DNA of 64,000 nt. Origin: Streptomyces akebiae. Lineage in GTDB: Bacteria; Actinomycetota; Actinomycetes; Streptomycetales; Streptomycetaceae. A program made the translations under genes and the position numbers. Location: NCBI RefSeq assembly GCF_019599145.1, contig NZ_CP080647.1, positions 9,486,001 to 9,550,000 on the forward strand, in the 5' to 3' direction. Positions 7,884-16,967 of the stretch are shown one piece after another (positions within the stretch are counted from its first letter, which is position 1; every line of letters starts with the position of its first letter). The notes under the pieces were generated by a model. The model did not search any database, had not been told where the DNA came from, and saw only the letters and a list, made by a program, of their open reading frames with translations.

Positions 7884-10322
7884 CTACGGCAGCTCCGGCA
7901 GGTCCTCCGCGTACAGCAACGTCAGTTCGTCCGTGCTCGGTTCGTCGACCTGGGCGACCCGGCTCGCGTGCCGCTCGACCATCGCCTCGAAGGTCTGCCG
8001 CGCGGTACGGCCGTTGCCGAAGGCCGGACCCTTGGGGAGGGCGGTGAAGTACTTCAGCAGGGCGTCGCCCGCGCCCGGCGCCAGCCGGTACTCGTGCTCC
8101 TCGGCCTGCTGCTCCACGATCCGCAACAACTCGTCGGGGACGTAATCGTCGAAGGTGATGGTGCGTGAGAAGCGGGACGCCACACCGGGGTTGACGGTGA
8201 GGAAGCGCTCCATCTCGGCCGTGTAGCCCGCGACGATCACCACGACCGCGTCGCGGTGGTCCTCCATCAGCTTCACCAGCGTGTCGATGGCCTCCTTGCC
8301 GAAGTCCCGCCCGGAGTCCTCCGGCGACAGCGCGTACGCCTCGTCGATGAACAGCACACCGCCACGGGCCCGTCCGAACGCCTCCTGGGTGCGGATGGCC
8401 GTGGAGCCGATGTGCTCGCCGACCAGGTCCACCCGGGACACCTCGACGAGATGTCCCTTCTCCAGGACGCCGAGCGAGGCCAGGATCTCGCCGTAGAGGC
8501 GGGCGACCGTGGTCTTGCCGGTGCCGGGGGAGCCCGTGAACACCAAGTGCCGTTTGACCGATGCCGCCTTGAGGCCGGCCTGCTGGCGGCGACGGCCCAC
8601 CTCGATCATGTCGGTGAGGGCGCGGACCTCGCGCTTGACGCTGTCCAGGCCGACCAGCGCGTCGAGTTCGCCGAGGACCGCCTTCGAGCTCCGCGTCGAC
8701 GGCTCGGGCTCCACGGGGGGTACGGCGACCGGCGGCTGTTCGGTGGTGCGCCGGCCCGGGATCGAGCCCAGCAGACCGGGCGACTGGGCCGCGTTCTGCG
8801 TGGCCGTCTCCCGGGTGGCCGGGGGCCGTACGCCCGCGCTCTCGTCGCTCGCGCAGTCCTCGACCACCGGACCGCCGCCGACGGTGCCGGGGCCGCCGTC
8901 CGCGAACTCGTAACCACCGCGCGCGCAGCGTTCCGTACGGCATCTGCGCAGGGTCGACCGGCAGCCGTCGATGATGTGGAAGCCGTAGCCGCCGCTGCCC
9001 GTGACCCGGCAGTCGAGGAAGCTGCCGCGCCCCTCGGCGGAAACGTAGAAGCCGGCCTCGGCGGGCGAGGTCACCGTGCAGCGCTCGATCGTCGGGTCGG
9101 CGCCCTTGGTGACGATCACGCCGGTCTGGGTGCCGTCCACGGTGCAGCCGTTGAGGGTGCCGCCGCTGCCGTGGTCGCGGAACCAGGCGCCCGTGGCGGC
9201 GTCCCGGATACGGCAGTCGTCGAGCTGCGCGGTGGCCCCGTCGCTCACGGACACCGCCGTGTTGCGCACCTGCGACAGGTCACTGTCGACGACGTCCGCG
9301 CGGGAGCCCCGGTCCAGCACGAACAGCGCGTCCGGCACGTCGTGCACCCGGCAGGACTCCAGCACCGCCGTCGCGCCGTCGCTGATCCAGACCGCCGGGT
9401 AGTCGCCGGTGCTGTCGAAGATCTCGCACTGGTTGGCGTCCACCCGCGTGCCCGGGTCCCACACCGACAGGCCGTTGCGCCCGAACTGGCGGACCGAGGT
9501 GCGGGTCAGGGTGAGGACGGAGCGCGAGCGGAGATCCACCGCGTTCTCCGGGATGTCATGGATGCGGCAGTCCGCGAGGGTGAGCACGGCGTCCGTGTCG
9601 AGGGTGACCCCGTCGGCCGTCGTCCGGTGCACATCGCAGTCGGTGAGATGGGCCGTGGCCCGCCCGGTGATCTGCACGCCGCTGCCGCGGACCTCGTAGA
9701 CCTCGCAACCGACCGCCTCCAGCGCGGAGTTCTCCCCGGTCGCCGTCAGGCCCGAGCCCGAGGTGTGGTGGATACGGCACCGCTCCAGCCGCGGATGGCC
9801 GCCGCCGCGCACCGCGACCCCGGCCTGGCCGGCCGCGACGACCTCGCACTCCTCGAACACACCGCCGCCGCCGTCGACCACGGCGATGCCGATGCCGGCC
9901 GGGTTGTCGACCGTGCAGCGTCGGACCGTGGGGCGGGCGCCGCCGCGTACCTCGATACCGGCCGCGGAGCGGGTGACGATCCGCAGGTCCAGCAACTCGG
10001 GGGTGCCGTCCTCGACGAGCAGCGCGGGCGCCGCGGCGTCCTGCCCCTCCACATGCAGATCCTGCACGACGGCCGAGGCGGAGACGGTCAGTGGTACGCC
10101 GTCCACGGGCGCGATGCGGACCGAGCCGGGCGATCCCTCCGGACCGCGCAGCGTGACCCCGCGCTGCACCACGAGGTTCTCCCGGTAGGTGCCCGGAGCG
10201 ACGATGAGCACGTCGCCGTCGCTCGCTGCCTCCAGGGCCGCGGCGAGCGACGAGTACTCACCCGTGCGGCGCCGCCACCGCGATGTGCCGGTGTGCGTCA
10301 CCTGGACCGTGCCCTGTGCCAT
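7884..10322 (-). CDS. Right-handed beta-helix / AAA ATPase fusion (CbxX/EccA-like)
   Basis: An 812-residue two-part protein. Residues about 20-500 are repeated right-handed parallel beta-helix turns: recurring G(V/I)..C.V units of about 23 residues and an opening pectate-lyase-like strand [16 protein letters not shown]. After a linker rich in proline and threonine comes a CbxX/CfxQ-type AAA module: [11 protein letters not shown], Walker [12 protein letters not shown], Walker [12 protein letters not shown], sensor and arginine-finger region [11 protein letters not shown]. That AAA class includes EccA of type VII secretion and Rubisco activases. ATG 10322 was chosen over a GTG at 10388 because homologues as I recall begin MAQGTVQVT. 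It lies next to a Rv1733c-like membrane protein. Function is inferred only. Confidence 0.85.
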   Translation of the reverse strand: MAQGTVQVTHTGTSRWRRRTGEYSSLAAALEAASDGDVLIVAPGTYRENLVVQRGVTLRGPEGSPGSVRIAPVDGVPLTVSASAVVQDLHVEGQDAAAPALLVEDGTPELLDLRIVTRSAAGIEVRGGARPTVRRCTVDNPAGIGIAVVDGGGGVFEECEVVAAGQAGVAVRGGGHPRLERCRIHHTSGSGLTATGENSALEAVGCEVYEVRGSGVQITGRATAHLTDCDVHRTTADGVTLDTDAVLTLADCRIHDIPENAVDLRSRSVLTLTRTSVRQFGRNGLSVWDPGTRVDANQCEIFDSTGDYPAVWISDGATAVLESCRVHDVPDALFVLDRGSRADVVDSDLSQVRNTAVSVSDGATAQLDDCRIRDAATGAWFRDHGSGGTLNGCTVDGTQTGVIVTKGADPTIERCTVTSPAEAGFYVSAEGRGSFLDCRVTGSGGYGFHIIDGCRSTLRRCRTERCARGGYEFADGGPGTVGGGPVVEDCASDESAGVRPPATRETATQNAAQSPGLLGSIPGRRTTEQPPVAVPPVEPEPSTRSSKAVLGELDALVGLDSVKREVRALTDMIEVGRRRQQAGLKAASVKRHLVFTGSPGTGKTTVARLYGEILASLGVLEKGHLVEVSRVDLVGEHIGSTAIRTQEAFGRARGGVLFIDEAYALSPEDSGRDFGKEAIDTLVKLMEDHRDAVVVIVAGYTAEMERFLTVNPGVASRFSRTITFDDYVPDELLRIVEQQAEEHEYRLAPGAGDALLKYFTALPKGPAFGNGRTARQTFEAMVERHASRVAQVDEPSTDELTLLYAEDLPELP

Positions 10323-10433
10323 GGCGTTGCTGTGCCCCCACCTCGTGGAACGCGGGTCGATGCCGAACAGTTCGGCTGGTCGGTCCACCGTAGCGTGCGC
10401 GGGCGGGGGGAGTTGACCGGAGTGCGAAGGCGG

Positions 10434-11057
10434 TCAGCTGCCCGCGCCCGTCCTGCCCCAGTCCGGCCCGGCCTTGTCCCATGCCTGGTCCCAACGGGTG
10501 TAGCGATGGCGGACCATGCGCCAGACGATCAGCCGTCTGACCCCCTCGACGAGTCCCGCGCTGAGTACGGTGGCGCCGAATCCGGCCAGCACCGCGTGGG
10601 TCGTCGCGGTGACGGTGTCCAGGGGGCGTCCCACCGTCCGGCCCTGGCCGTCCGTCCACAGCGTGAAGTGGTCACCGGGCTGCGGGGTCTTGAGGTTCGC
10701 CATGACCGTGCCGTGTCGTCGGGTGCCGTCCGGGCCGGTCCAGTCGGCGACGACGCGGCTCTGCCGGTCGCGGGTCGTCGCGGTCTCCGGATCCGGGTCC
10801 AGCGGGGAGCCGTCGACCTTCTTGACGACCGTGGCCGTGACCCGGTGGCGGCTCTGCTGCTGGTCGCGCACGGACTGCTGCAGGGCGCTCTGGGCGGTGG
10901 TACCCACGACGGCGCCGATCAGCGGCGCGGCGACGAGGATCAGCACGAGCGCCGCGAACGCAAGCCAGGCCTCGACCAGATCGGTCGTCCGCCGCAGCGG
11001 GTTGTGACGCCAGCGCCACAGTCCGCCGAACGCCCGTAGCCCACCGATTGCCCGCAC
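10434..11057 (-). CDS. Rv1733c-like two-TM membrane protein
   Basis: A 207-residue protein with a conserved start (GLWRWRHNPLRRTTDLVEAW), a first membrane segment (AALVLILVAAPLIGAVVG) and an extracytoplasmic domain with VTATVVKK and WTGPDGTRRHGTV. A second membrane segment follows (LAGFGATVLSAGLVEGV), then a basic, aromatic tail. This is the layout of the mycobacterial Rv1733c family common in Streptomyces; function unknown. I chose GTG 11057 because related proteins begin close to the RAIGGL motif; an ATG at 11108 would extend it by 17 residues. Confidence 0.8.
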   Translation of the reverse strand: MRAIGGLRAFGGLWRWRHNPLRRTTDLVEAWLAFAALVLILVAAPLIGAVVGTTAQSALQQSVRDQQQSRHRVTATVVKKVDGSPLDPDPETATTRDRQSRVVADWTGPDGTRRHGTVMANLKTPQPGDHFTLWTDGQGRTVGRPLDTVTATTHAVLAGFGATVLSAGLVEGVRRLIVWRMVRHRYTRWDQAWDKAGPDWGRTGAGS

Positions 11058-11108
11058 CGCCCCACACCCCCTTACGCGTCCGTGATGGCCCCCGGCGGAG
11101 CCGTCCAC

Positions 11109-11299
11109 GCGCGGTCCCGGTCAGGAGAGGGGGAAATCACCCTCCCACCGGCCTTCTCATGAACTTCTCACAAAGGCCCAACGGACGGACCCGTGGTGTG
11201 TGTTCCCTGCACACGAACCGAATCGTAGGAGATTGAATTTTCAAGATGAAGCCGGGGTTCTCTCTCACGACCGCCCAGAACTCATCGAGATCGAACTCC
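11109..11299 (-). promoter_or_regulatory. AT-richer intergenic region, probable promoter of the Rv1733c-like gene
   Basis: This region is lower in GC than its surroundings. Reading the minus strand, TTCATC, a 17-base spacer and TACGAT (11229-11234) make a plausible promoter. TTGAA-TT-TTCAA (around 11234-11245) and GTGTGT-TCCCT-GCACAC (around 11198-11214) are imperfect inverted repeats that could be operators. All of this is weak pattern evidence. Confidence 0.3.
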
Positions 11300-12124
11300 C
11301 TATTCGAGTACCCGCACCGGATCGCCGACCCGTAGCGTGCCCGCGGATTCCGGAACGAGGTTCTGCCCGAAGACCAGCTTGTCGCCGAAACGGCGGTGAC
11401 GCGCGAGGGTGCGCAGCGGCTCACGGCCGCGCTCGGCGGTGTCCTGGTCGGTGGTGGTCACCACGCACCGGCCGCACATCTTGGCCACCCGGAAACTCAC
11501 TTCGCCGATGGCGACGCGCCGCCAGCCGTCCTCGGCCCAGGCGTCCGTGCCGTCGAGGACCACGTTCGGCCGGAAGCGGCTCATGGGCAGGGGGCCCTCC
11601 TCGGCGTGGTCGCCCTGTGCGACCAGGTCGTTGAGCGCGGCCAGCGAGGCGAGCGTGGTGAGCAGCAGCGGATAGCCGTCGGCGAAGCTGACGGTCTCGC
11701 CGGGGCGGGCGTACTCGGGGTCGATCGGTCGCCGGGTCGCCGGGTCGTCGAGGTGTACGAGCCGTACGGGGACGCCCAGGTAGCCGCTGAACCAGGTGTG
11801 CGCCACGGCGTCGGCGGGGACGCCCTCCACCTTGTCCCGCCAGATCTCCACGGTGGTCGTGTCGGTGGCCGCGGGCACCGGGACGGTCAGCGGCTCGCGG
11901 CCGGGCGCGGACAGCAAGAGACCGCCGCCGGGCAGGAGCCCGGCGGCGGCCAACGCCATACGCGGATGCGGACGTTGAGTGATGACCTTGCCCGAGTCGT
12001 CGACCAGCACCCAACGGCGGTCGCCCGCCAGCCCCCAGGGCTCCACGACGGCCTTGTCGGGGGCGAAGCCCCGGGCCGCCTTCAGCGGGTGGACATGGAT
12101 CGAGTGCAGTGACGGATTCCCCAT
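11300..12124 (-). CDS. MOSC domain protein (molybdenum-cofactor sulfurase C-terminal type)
   Basis: A 274-residue protein with an N-terminal MOSC_N beta-barrel (IHVHPLKAARGFAPDKAVVEP, GDRRWVLVD) and a C-terminal MOSC domain (MSRFRPNVVLDG, VAKMCGRCVVTTTDQDT). The cysteine in MCGRC is the position expected to ligate molybdenum in the mARC/YcbX group. It probably binds sulfur or Moco and reduces N-hydroxylated compounds, or serves as a Moco carrier. It is a single gene, with no Moco biosynthesis genes nearby. Its length is close to that of YcbX-type proteins without the ferredoxin domain. Confidence 0.88.
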   Translation of the reverse strand: MGNPSLHSIHVHPLKAARGFAPDKAVVEPWGLAGDRRWVLVDDSGKVITQRPHPRMALAAAGLLPGGGLLLSAPGREPLTVPVPAATDTTTVEIWRDKVEGVPADAVAHTWFSGYLGVPVRLVHLDDPATRRPIDPEYARPGETVSFADGYPLLLTTLASLAALNDLVAQGDHAEEGPLPMSRFRPNVVLDGTDAWAEDGWRRVAIGEVSFRVAKMCGRCVVTTTDQDTAERGREPLRTLARHRRFGDKLVFGQNLVPESAGTLRVGDPVRVLE

Positions 12125-12178
12125 GGCGTCATCCTGCCAGCAGGCTGTGACAACCCCACGCGAAACGTTCCAGAAGCC

Positions 12179-12616
12179 TCAGTACCCGCGGTACTGCTGG
12201 CCGTTGTACGGGTCCTGCTGGTAGGGGGCCGCCGGGGCCGGGCGGGGTGCCGCCGGGCGCATGGCCTCGTAGCCCGCCATCGGACGTTGTTGCTGCTGCG
12301 GCGGCTGGGTGCCCGGGTAGCCCCGCGGGCCCGCGGCCTGCTGCGGGATGTACGCGTTCGGCGCCTGCTGGAGCGGCGAGGGCTGCTGGGCCTGCGGATA
12401 GCCGTAGGCGGGCTGGGAGGGACCGGCCGGCAGCGCGGGCAGCGCCGACGGGAGGGCGGGCAGGTTGCTGCCCGGGGTGTCGTACTGGGCGGGTACCCGG
12501 ATCGGGGCGATCTGAGGGGTTCCCCGCTCGGCGACGAGAGAGTCGTAGATCGGGGTGTCCGCGAAGGACGAGGCGGAGTAGTAACCGCCGCCGTAGGTGG
12601 AGCGGGGGGAGGTCAT
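12179..12616 (-). CDS. Small Pro/Gln/Tyr-rich Streptomyces protein
   Basis: A 145-residue low-complexity protein. The ordered N-terminus (MTSPRSTYGGGYYSASSFAD, then YDSLVAERGTPQIAPIRVP) is followed by a disordered tail of proline, glutamine, alanine and tyrosine ending PYNGQQYRGY. The N-terminal block is, as I recall, conserved in a Streptomyces-specific unknown family (possibly DUF6643). There is no signal peptide. The start at ATG 12616 is preceded by CTTATGTGCC with no strong ribosome site. It diverges from the TerD gene and may share its control region. Function unknown. Confidence 0.75.
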   Translation of the reverse strand: MTSPRSTYGGGYYSASSFADTPIYDSLVAERGTPQIAPIRVPAQYDTPGSNLPALPSALPALPAGPSQPAYGYPQAQQPSPLQQAPNAYIPQQAAGPRGYPGTQPPQQQQRPMAGYEAMRPAAPRPAPAAPYQQDPYNGQQYRGY

Positions 12617-12786
12617 GGCACATAAGTTAAGCCCACGATGTGCTGGTTGGGGAGACCGATAAGAGGGTTGTTTTCCGTGTCGGCCGTGACGCCGGATCCC
12701 CAATGCGAGCGAACTCGGCGAAAAAGGGCAGCAAAGCGCGTTCTGATCGTGTAAAGGCCGAGTTCCCGGCGGGTTACCGGCGGTTG

Positions 12787-12870
12787 ACCGAAGGATCCTT
12801 CGGTACGGGTTCTGGGGGTTCCGGGGCCCGGGGGAATAGGTTGGGCCGACAACGGATCCGGCCGGATCCG
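12787..12870. promoter_or_regulatory. Two 18-bp perfect palindromes upstream of the TerD gene
   Basis: ACCGAAGGATCCTTCGGT (12787-12804) and CGGATCCGGCCGGATCCG (12853-12870) are both perfect palindromes sharing a GGATCC core, 48 bases apart. They lie in the 316-base divergent region between the small Pro/Gln-rich gene and the TerD gene. A TTGACC overlaps the first one and TAGGTT (12838-12843) lies between them. They could be operators or, in a long leader, RNA hairpins. Confidence 0.5.
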
Positions 12871-12932
12871 ACGGACTGCGTGGGACGCGGCCTGGTGACG
12901 ACCTTCTGGATGACCTTCTGATGGGGGCGGAC

Positions 12933-14228
12933 ATGTCAATGCCGAAAGGATCGAACACCGCGGTGCCGACGGGCGCGCTGCGCGTGGAACTGGGCTGGCG
13001 CTCCGGATCGGGCGTGCCCGACACGGACGCCTCGGCGCTGTTGCTCGTCGGCGGGAAGGTGCGCTCGGACGCCGACTTCGTCTTCTACAACCAGCCCACG
13101 CACTCCTCCGGCGCCGTCCGGCACGAGGGCAAACGGGACGCCGGAGGGCAGGTGACCGACTCGCTCCTCGTCGACCTCGCCCGCGTGGAGCCCGCCATCG
13201 AGACCGTGGTGCTGGTCGCCTCGGCGGACGGCGGCACCTTCGGGCAGGTACCCGGACTGTACATCCGGGTGCTCGACGAGCGGGCGGGTACCGAGGTCGC
13301 CCGCTTCGACAGCGCGGACGCCGGCGTCGAAACCGCTTTCGTCCTCGGGGAGTTCTACCGTCGCCAGGGCGCCTGGAAGTTCCGCGCCGTCGGCCAGGGC
13401 TACAGCACCGGCCTCGAAGGCCTCGCCACCGACTACGGGATCACGGTGGACGAGCCCCAGCAGGCGGCGGCACCGACGCCCGCGCCCGTGGCCGCGCCGG
13501 CCCCCGTCGCCCCGCCCGTCACCGTGCCGCCTCCGGTGACGACCGCCCCGCCGCCGCCCCCCGCCCCGCCCGTGGCGCCCCCGGCACCGGTCCGTCTCAC
13601 CAAGGTGACGCTCACCAAGGAGGCCCCGTCGGTCTCCCTGACCAAACAGGGCGGCACCTCCGGCGCCATGCGCGTGAACCTCAACTGGGAGGTGCGCAAG
13701 CAGTTCAAGGGATGGGGCAGCAAACTGGGCCGAGCGGTCGCCATGCACGCGGACCTCGACCTCGACCTGTGCGCCCTGTTCGAACTCTCCGACGGCAGCA
13801 AGGGCGTCGTCCAGGCACTCGGCAACGCCTTCGGCTCACTGCACCAGCCGCCCTTCATCCACCTCGACGGCGACGACCGCACCGGCGCCGTCAGCAGCGG
13901 CGAGAACCTCACCGTCAACCTCGACCACAAGCAGTACTTCCGGCGCATCCTGATCTTCGTCACCATCTACGAGGGCGCCCGTTCCTTCGCCGATCTGCAC
14001 GCCACGGTCACGCTCCAGCCGCAGCACGGCGCACCCATCGACTTCTCGCTCGACGAGTGCACGGTGCCCTCCACCGTGTGCGCCCTCGCCCTCATCACCA
14101 ACCAGGGCGGGGACCTCATCGTGCAGCGTGAGGCCCGCTACCTCGTCCCCGAGCGCGGAGTGAGCCCGCAGCGCACCGTCGACTACGCCTACGGGTGGGG
14201 CATGAACTGGACCCCCGGAAGGAAATAG
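12933..14228 (+). CDS. Double TerD-domain protein with proline-rich linker
   Basis: A 431-residue protein. The N-terminal TerD domain is residues 1-170 ([51 protein letters not shown]). A Pro/Ala-rich linker covers about residues 175-230. A second TerD-like domain follows ([48 protein letters not shown]). The acidic clusters are the calcium-binding signature of TerD/CABP proteins, tied to tellurite resistance, stress and differentiation. I chose ATG 12933 because GGGGGCGGAC sits before it and the MSMPKG start is typical. No ter neighbours are visible. A terminator follows. Confidence 0.92.
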   Translation: MSMPKGSNTAVPTGALRVELGWRSGSGVPDTDASALLLVGGKVRSDADFVFYNQPTHSSGAVRHEGKRDAGGQVTDSLLVDLARVEPAIETVVLVASADGGTFGQVPGLYIRVLDERAGTEVARFDSADAGVETAFVLGEFYRRQGAWKFRAVGQGYSTGLEGLATDYGITVDEPQQAAAPTPAPVAAPAPVAPPVTVPPPVTTAPPPPPAPPVAPPAPVRLTKVTLTKEAPSVSLTKQGGTSGAMRVNLNWEVRKQFKGWGSKLGRAVAMHADLDLDLCALFELSDGSKGVVQALGNAFGSLHQPPFIHLDGDDRTGAVSSGENLTVNLDHKQYFRRILIFVTIYEGARSFADLHATVTLQPQHGAPIDFSLDECTVPSTVCALALITNQGGDLIVQREARYLVPERGVSPQRTVDYAYGWGMNWTPGRK

Positions 14229-14247
14229 CCGTCCCTGCGAGAGACGA

Positions 14248-14287
14248 GGGGTCCCGCACACCGGGGAGAGCTTCCGGTGCGGGACCC
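14248..14287. terminator. Strong bidirectional terminator hairpin
   Basis: GGGTCCCGCAC-ACCGG pairs with CCGGTGCGGGACCC across a short loop, with a 2-base bulge. It lies between the convergent TerD and glycosyltransferase genes. The right arm overlaps the first base of the glycosyltransferase stop codon complement at 14287. Confidence 0.75.
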
Positions 14288-15462
14288 TAGCTCTCGTCCG
14301 GGGCCGGGGCCGGGCGGGCGTAGGTACGGCCTTTCCAGGCCGCGCCGCGCCCCCGGTGGTGCCGCACCGCCGAGTCCACCGTCATCAGCAGGTACAGCAA
14401 CGCGGTGAACGGCAGCAGGGGAGCGAGGTACGGCTGCTGACCGTAGTAGCGGAGCATCGGCACGTACGTCGCCGTCATCAGCAGCCAGGCGAGCCCGCCG
14501 AGCAGTGCCGTCGCCGGGTCCGCCGTGGCCAGGCCCGCCACGAGCGCGACCGGCGGGACGAGATAGACCAGGGCCAGGCCGAGGACCGTTCCGGCGAGCA
14601 GCAGCGGATTGTGCAGCAGTTGGGCGTAGGCGCTGCGGGCGATCATGTGCCACAGGTCGCCCAGCCGGGGGTAGGGCCGCACGCTGTCCACGCGCTCCGC
14701 CAGTCCCAGCCAGATGTGGCCGCCGCTCCTCTTGACCGCACGGGCCAGCGCCACGTCGTCGATGACGGACTGCCGGATCGCGTCCGGGACCCCTGCCCGC
14801 TCCGCGGCCTCGGCGCTCAGCAGCACACAGCCGCCCGCCGCGGCCGCCGTGCGCGAACCCCGTACGCCGATCCGGCGGAACGGATAGAGCTGGGCGAAGA
14901 AGTACACGAAGGCGGGCACGACGAGCGTCTCCCACCTGCTCTCGGCACGCAGCCGGGCCATCTGGGAGACCAGGTCGAAGCCGCCGGTGCGCGCGGCCGC
15001 CACCAACGCGCGCAGGCTGTCCTGGCGATGCGCGATGTCCGCGTCCGTCAGCAGCAGGAACTCGGGCCCACGCGCGCGTGCCAGCGTGATGCCGTGCCGC
15101 ACGGCCCAGAGCTTGCCCGTCCAGCCCGCGGGCGGCTCCCCGGGCGAGGAGACGGTCAGGGGCAGGCCGCCGAACCGTCGGGACAGCTCACGGGCCAGGT
15201 CACCGGTCCCGTCCGTGCTGCCGTCGTCGACCAGGAACACCTCGGCCCGGCCCGGATAGTCCTGGGCCAGCAGCGACGGCAGGCTCTCGGGCAGCACGGC
15301 GGCCTCGTCACGGGCGGGGACGACGACACAGACGTCCGGCCAGTCGTCGGGGTCCCGGCGGGGTGGCAGGCGCACATCCGTGCGCCAGAAGAAGCCCTGG
15401 CCGAGTAGCAGCCACACCCAGGCGGCGAGTGATCCGGCGGCAATCCACGCGATGGCGCTCAC
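14287..15462 (-). CDS. hpnB: Family 2 glycosyltransferase, HpnB (hopanoid-associated) type
   Basis: A 391-residue protein. An N-terminal membrane anchor (AIAWIAAGSLAAWVWLLLGQ) precedes a GT2 domain with VCVVVPARDEAAVLPESL, VFLVDDGSTDGT (nucleotide-sugar DD), PPAGWTGKLWAVRHG, LLLTDADIAH (DxD) and the late IDDVALARAVK. Two or more C-terminal membrane helices follow. The WTGKLWAVRHG motif and the length are close to HpnB of hopanoid loci. No squalene/hopene genes are next to it, so the acceptor is uncertain; a carotenoid or other lipid is possible. The GTG start at 15462 is divergent from the racemase-like gene, 57 bases away. Confidence 0.75.
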   Translation of the reverse strand: MSAIAWIAAGSLAAWVWLLLGQGFFWRTDVRLPPRRDPDDWPDVCVVVPARDEAAVLPESLPSLLAQDYPGRAEVFLVDDGSTDGTGDLARELSRRFGGLPLTVSSPGEPPAGWTGKLWAVRHGITLARARGPEFLLLTDADIAHRQDSLRALVAAARTGGFDLVSQMARLRAESRWETLVVPAFVYFFAQLYPFRRIGVRGSRTAAAAGGCVLLSAEAAERAGVPDAIRQSVIDDVALARAVKRSGGHIWLGLAERVDSVRPYPRLGDLWHMIARSAYAQLLHNPLLLAGTVLGLALVYLVPPVALVAGLATADPATALLGGLAWLLMTATYVPMLRYYGQQPYLAPLLPFTALLYLLMTVDSAVRHHRGRGAAWKGRTYARPAPAPDES

Positions 15463-15519
15463 GCCCGCAGTCTGCCCCACCGGAGCGGCCCCACCGAGGC
15501 CATCGTCTATCGTGGCCGG

Positions 15520-16326
15520 GTGAAGATCGCGCTCATGGACTCCGGTATCGGTCTGCTCCCCGCCGCCGCCGCGGTACGGCGACTGCGGCCCGACGCGGAT
15601 CTCGTGATCTCCTCGGACCCCGACGGCATGCCCTGGGGCCCGCGCACCCCGAAGGACCTGACGGAGCGCGCTCTCGCCGTCGCCGAGGCGGCGGCCGCCC
15701 ACCTCCCCGACGCGCTGATCGTCGGCTGCAACACCGCCTCCGTGCACGCCCTGCCCGCCCTGCGGGCCCTCCTCGAACCGGGTCTGCCGGTGATCGGCAC
15801 GGTCCCCGCGATCAAGCCGGCCGCGTCCGGTGGCGGCCCCTTCACCATCTGGGCGACACCCGCCACCACCGGCAGCCCCTACCAGCGCGGCCTCATCGAG
15901 GAGTTCGCCGACGGCGTCCCGGTCACCGAGGTGCCCTGCTGGGGACTGGCCGAAGCCGTGGAGCACGCCGACGACGCGGCGATCGACGCCGCCATCGCCG
16001 CTGCGGCCGCGCTCACCCCTGCCGACGTGACGACCGTCGTCCTGGGCTGCACCCACTACGAACTCGTCGCCGAACGCATCCGCGCGGCCGTCCAGCAGCC
16101 CGGCCACCCGCCTCTCGTCCTGCACGGCTCCGCCGGCGCCGTGGCCGCGCAGGCGCTGCGCCGCATCGGTGAACTGCCCGAGCCCGAGGCCGACTGGAGC
16201 GGGTCGAAGCTGACGGTCATCCTCAGCGGCCGCGAGGGCTCGCTGCCCGCCCCGGCGCTGGCCTACGAGGAGGGCAGGCTGCTCGCGACAGCCGGTGCGG
16301 CGCCGGCCGTCCGGGCGGACCGGTAA
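15520..16326 (+). CDS. Glutamate racemase-like (Asp/Glu racemase superfamily) protein
   Basis: A 268-residue protein. It opens MKIALMDSGIGLLPAA, like the MurI DSGxGG start but lacking the second glycine. It keeps both catalytic-cysteine motifs, VGCNTASVHAL and VVLGCTHYELVAERI. MurI makes D-glutamate for peptidoglycan. The altered N-terminus and the unusual DPDGMPWGPRTPKDL segment suggest a divergent paralogue rather than the housekeeping MurI. The start is a GTG. It is followed 50 bases later by a membrane-protein gene on the same strand. Confidence 0.75.
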   Translation: MKIALMDSGIGLLPAAAAVRRLRPDADLVISSDPDGMPWGPRTPKDLTERALAVAEAAAAHLPDALIVGCNTASVHALPALRALLEPGLPVIGTVPAIKPAASGGGPFTIWATPATTGSPYQRGLIEEFADGVPVTEVPCWGLAEAVEHADDAAIDAAIAAAAALTPADVTTVVLGCTHYELVAERIRAAVQQPGHPPLVLHGSAGAVAAQALRRIGELPEPEADWSGSKLTVILSGREGSLPAPALAYEEGRLLATAGAAPAVRADR

Positions 16327-16376
16327 CGGTCCGCGACCAGGTGCCCGCGCAGCGGAACCTGAGTAGTCTCAAAGCC

Positions 16377-16934
16377 ATGAGGGACCACCCCCACGGCGAG
16401 ACGGGCACCCCCGAGGGCCCGCACCCCGAGGTCTGGACCGGCCGCGCGACCAATCGCGGCCAGTGGCTGCTGGCACTCGGCGGCGCCGCCTGCATGGCAC
16501 TGGGCATCGAACTCGCGGTCGACTCCGCGTGGACGTCCGGTGTCGCCCCGCTCGTGATGTCCGTCGTCGGCTGCATCGCGGCCGGGCTGCTCGTCCTCTT
16601 CGGCACGCTCGCGTTCGTGCACGTCTCCGTGAAGGTCGACGAGGAGTGTCTGGAAGTCCGCTGCGGCCACATCGGTGTCCCGCGCCGCCGCATCCCCCTG
16701 TCCCAGGTGGCCGACGTCGTCTTCGCCCCGTGCGTCACGCCCCACCAGTGGGGCGGTTGGGGCTACCGCTGGCGGCCCGAGAAGGGCACCGCCGTCGTCG
16801 TACGACGGGGCGAGGCCGTGGTGCTTCGCCTCTGGGACGGTCACACGTTCACGATCACCGTGGACAACGCGGAGACGGCCGTGAACGTCATCCGCGCCCG
16901 GCTCACCCCGAAGGCGTCCGGCGCCGCGCACTGA
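16377..16934 (+). CDS. Two-TM membrane protein with PH-like C-terminus
   Basis: A 185-residue protein with two membrane helices (WLLALGGAACMALGIEL; VMSVVGCIAAGLLVLFGTLAF). A basic/aromatic beta-rich tail follows (IGVPRRRIPLSQVADVVFA, WGYRWRPEKGTAVVVRRG, TITVDNAETAVNVI), resembling bacterial PH (bPH) domains. Function unknown. ATG 16377 was chosen because residues upstream of it do not look conserved. The gene stops 29 bases before the CTAG where the IS-bounded island begins, so it is the last backbone gene on this side. Confidence 0.75.
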   Translation: MRDHPHGETGTPEGPHPEVWTGRATNRGQWLLALGGAACMALGIELAVDSAWTSGVAPLVMSVVGCIAAGLLVLFGTLAFVHVSVKVDEECLEVRCGHIGVPRRRIPLSQVADVVFAPCVTPHQWGGWGYRWRPEKGTAVVVRRGEAVVLRLWDGHTFTITVDNAETAVNVIRARLTPKASGAAH

Positions 16935-16967
16935 CGCCCCGCACGCCGCCCGGCCCGACGCCCCTAG

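Noticed and set aside
3951..11039. Very long alternative frames opposite or offset from the membrane hydrolase and the beta-helix/AAA gene
   Set aside because: Translations are Arg/Pro/Gly-rich without motifs. The annotated frames carry the recognisable domains.
11137..11424. Small minus-strand gene containing EFDLDEFWAVVRENPGF
   Set aside because: The readable part follows the MOSC stop in another frame, has no good start or ribosome site, and overlaps a probable promoter. It may be chance in an AT-richer patch.
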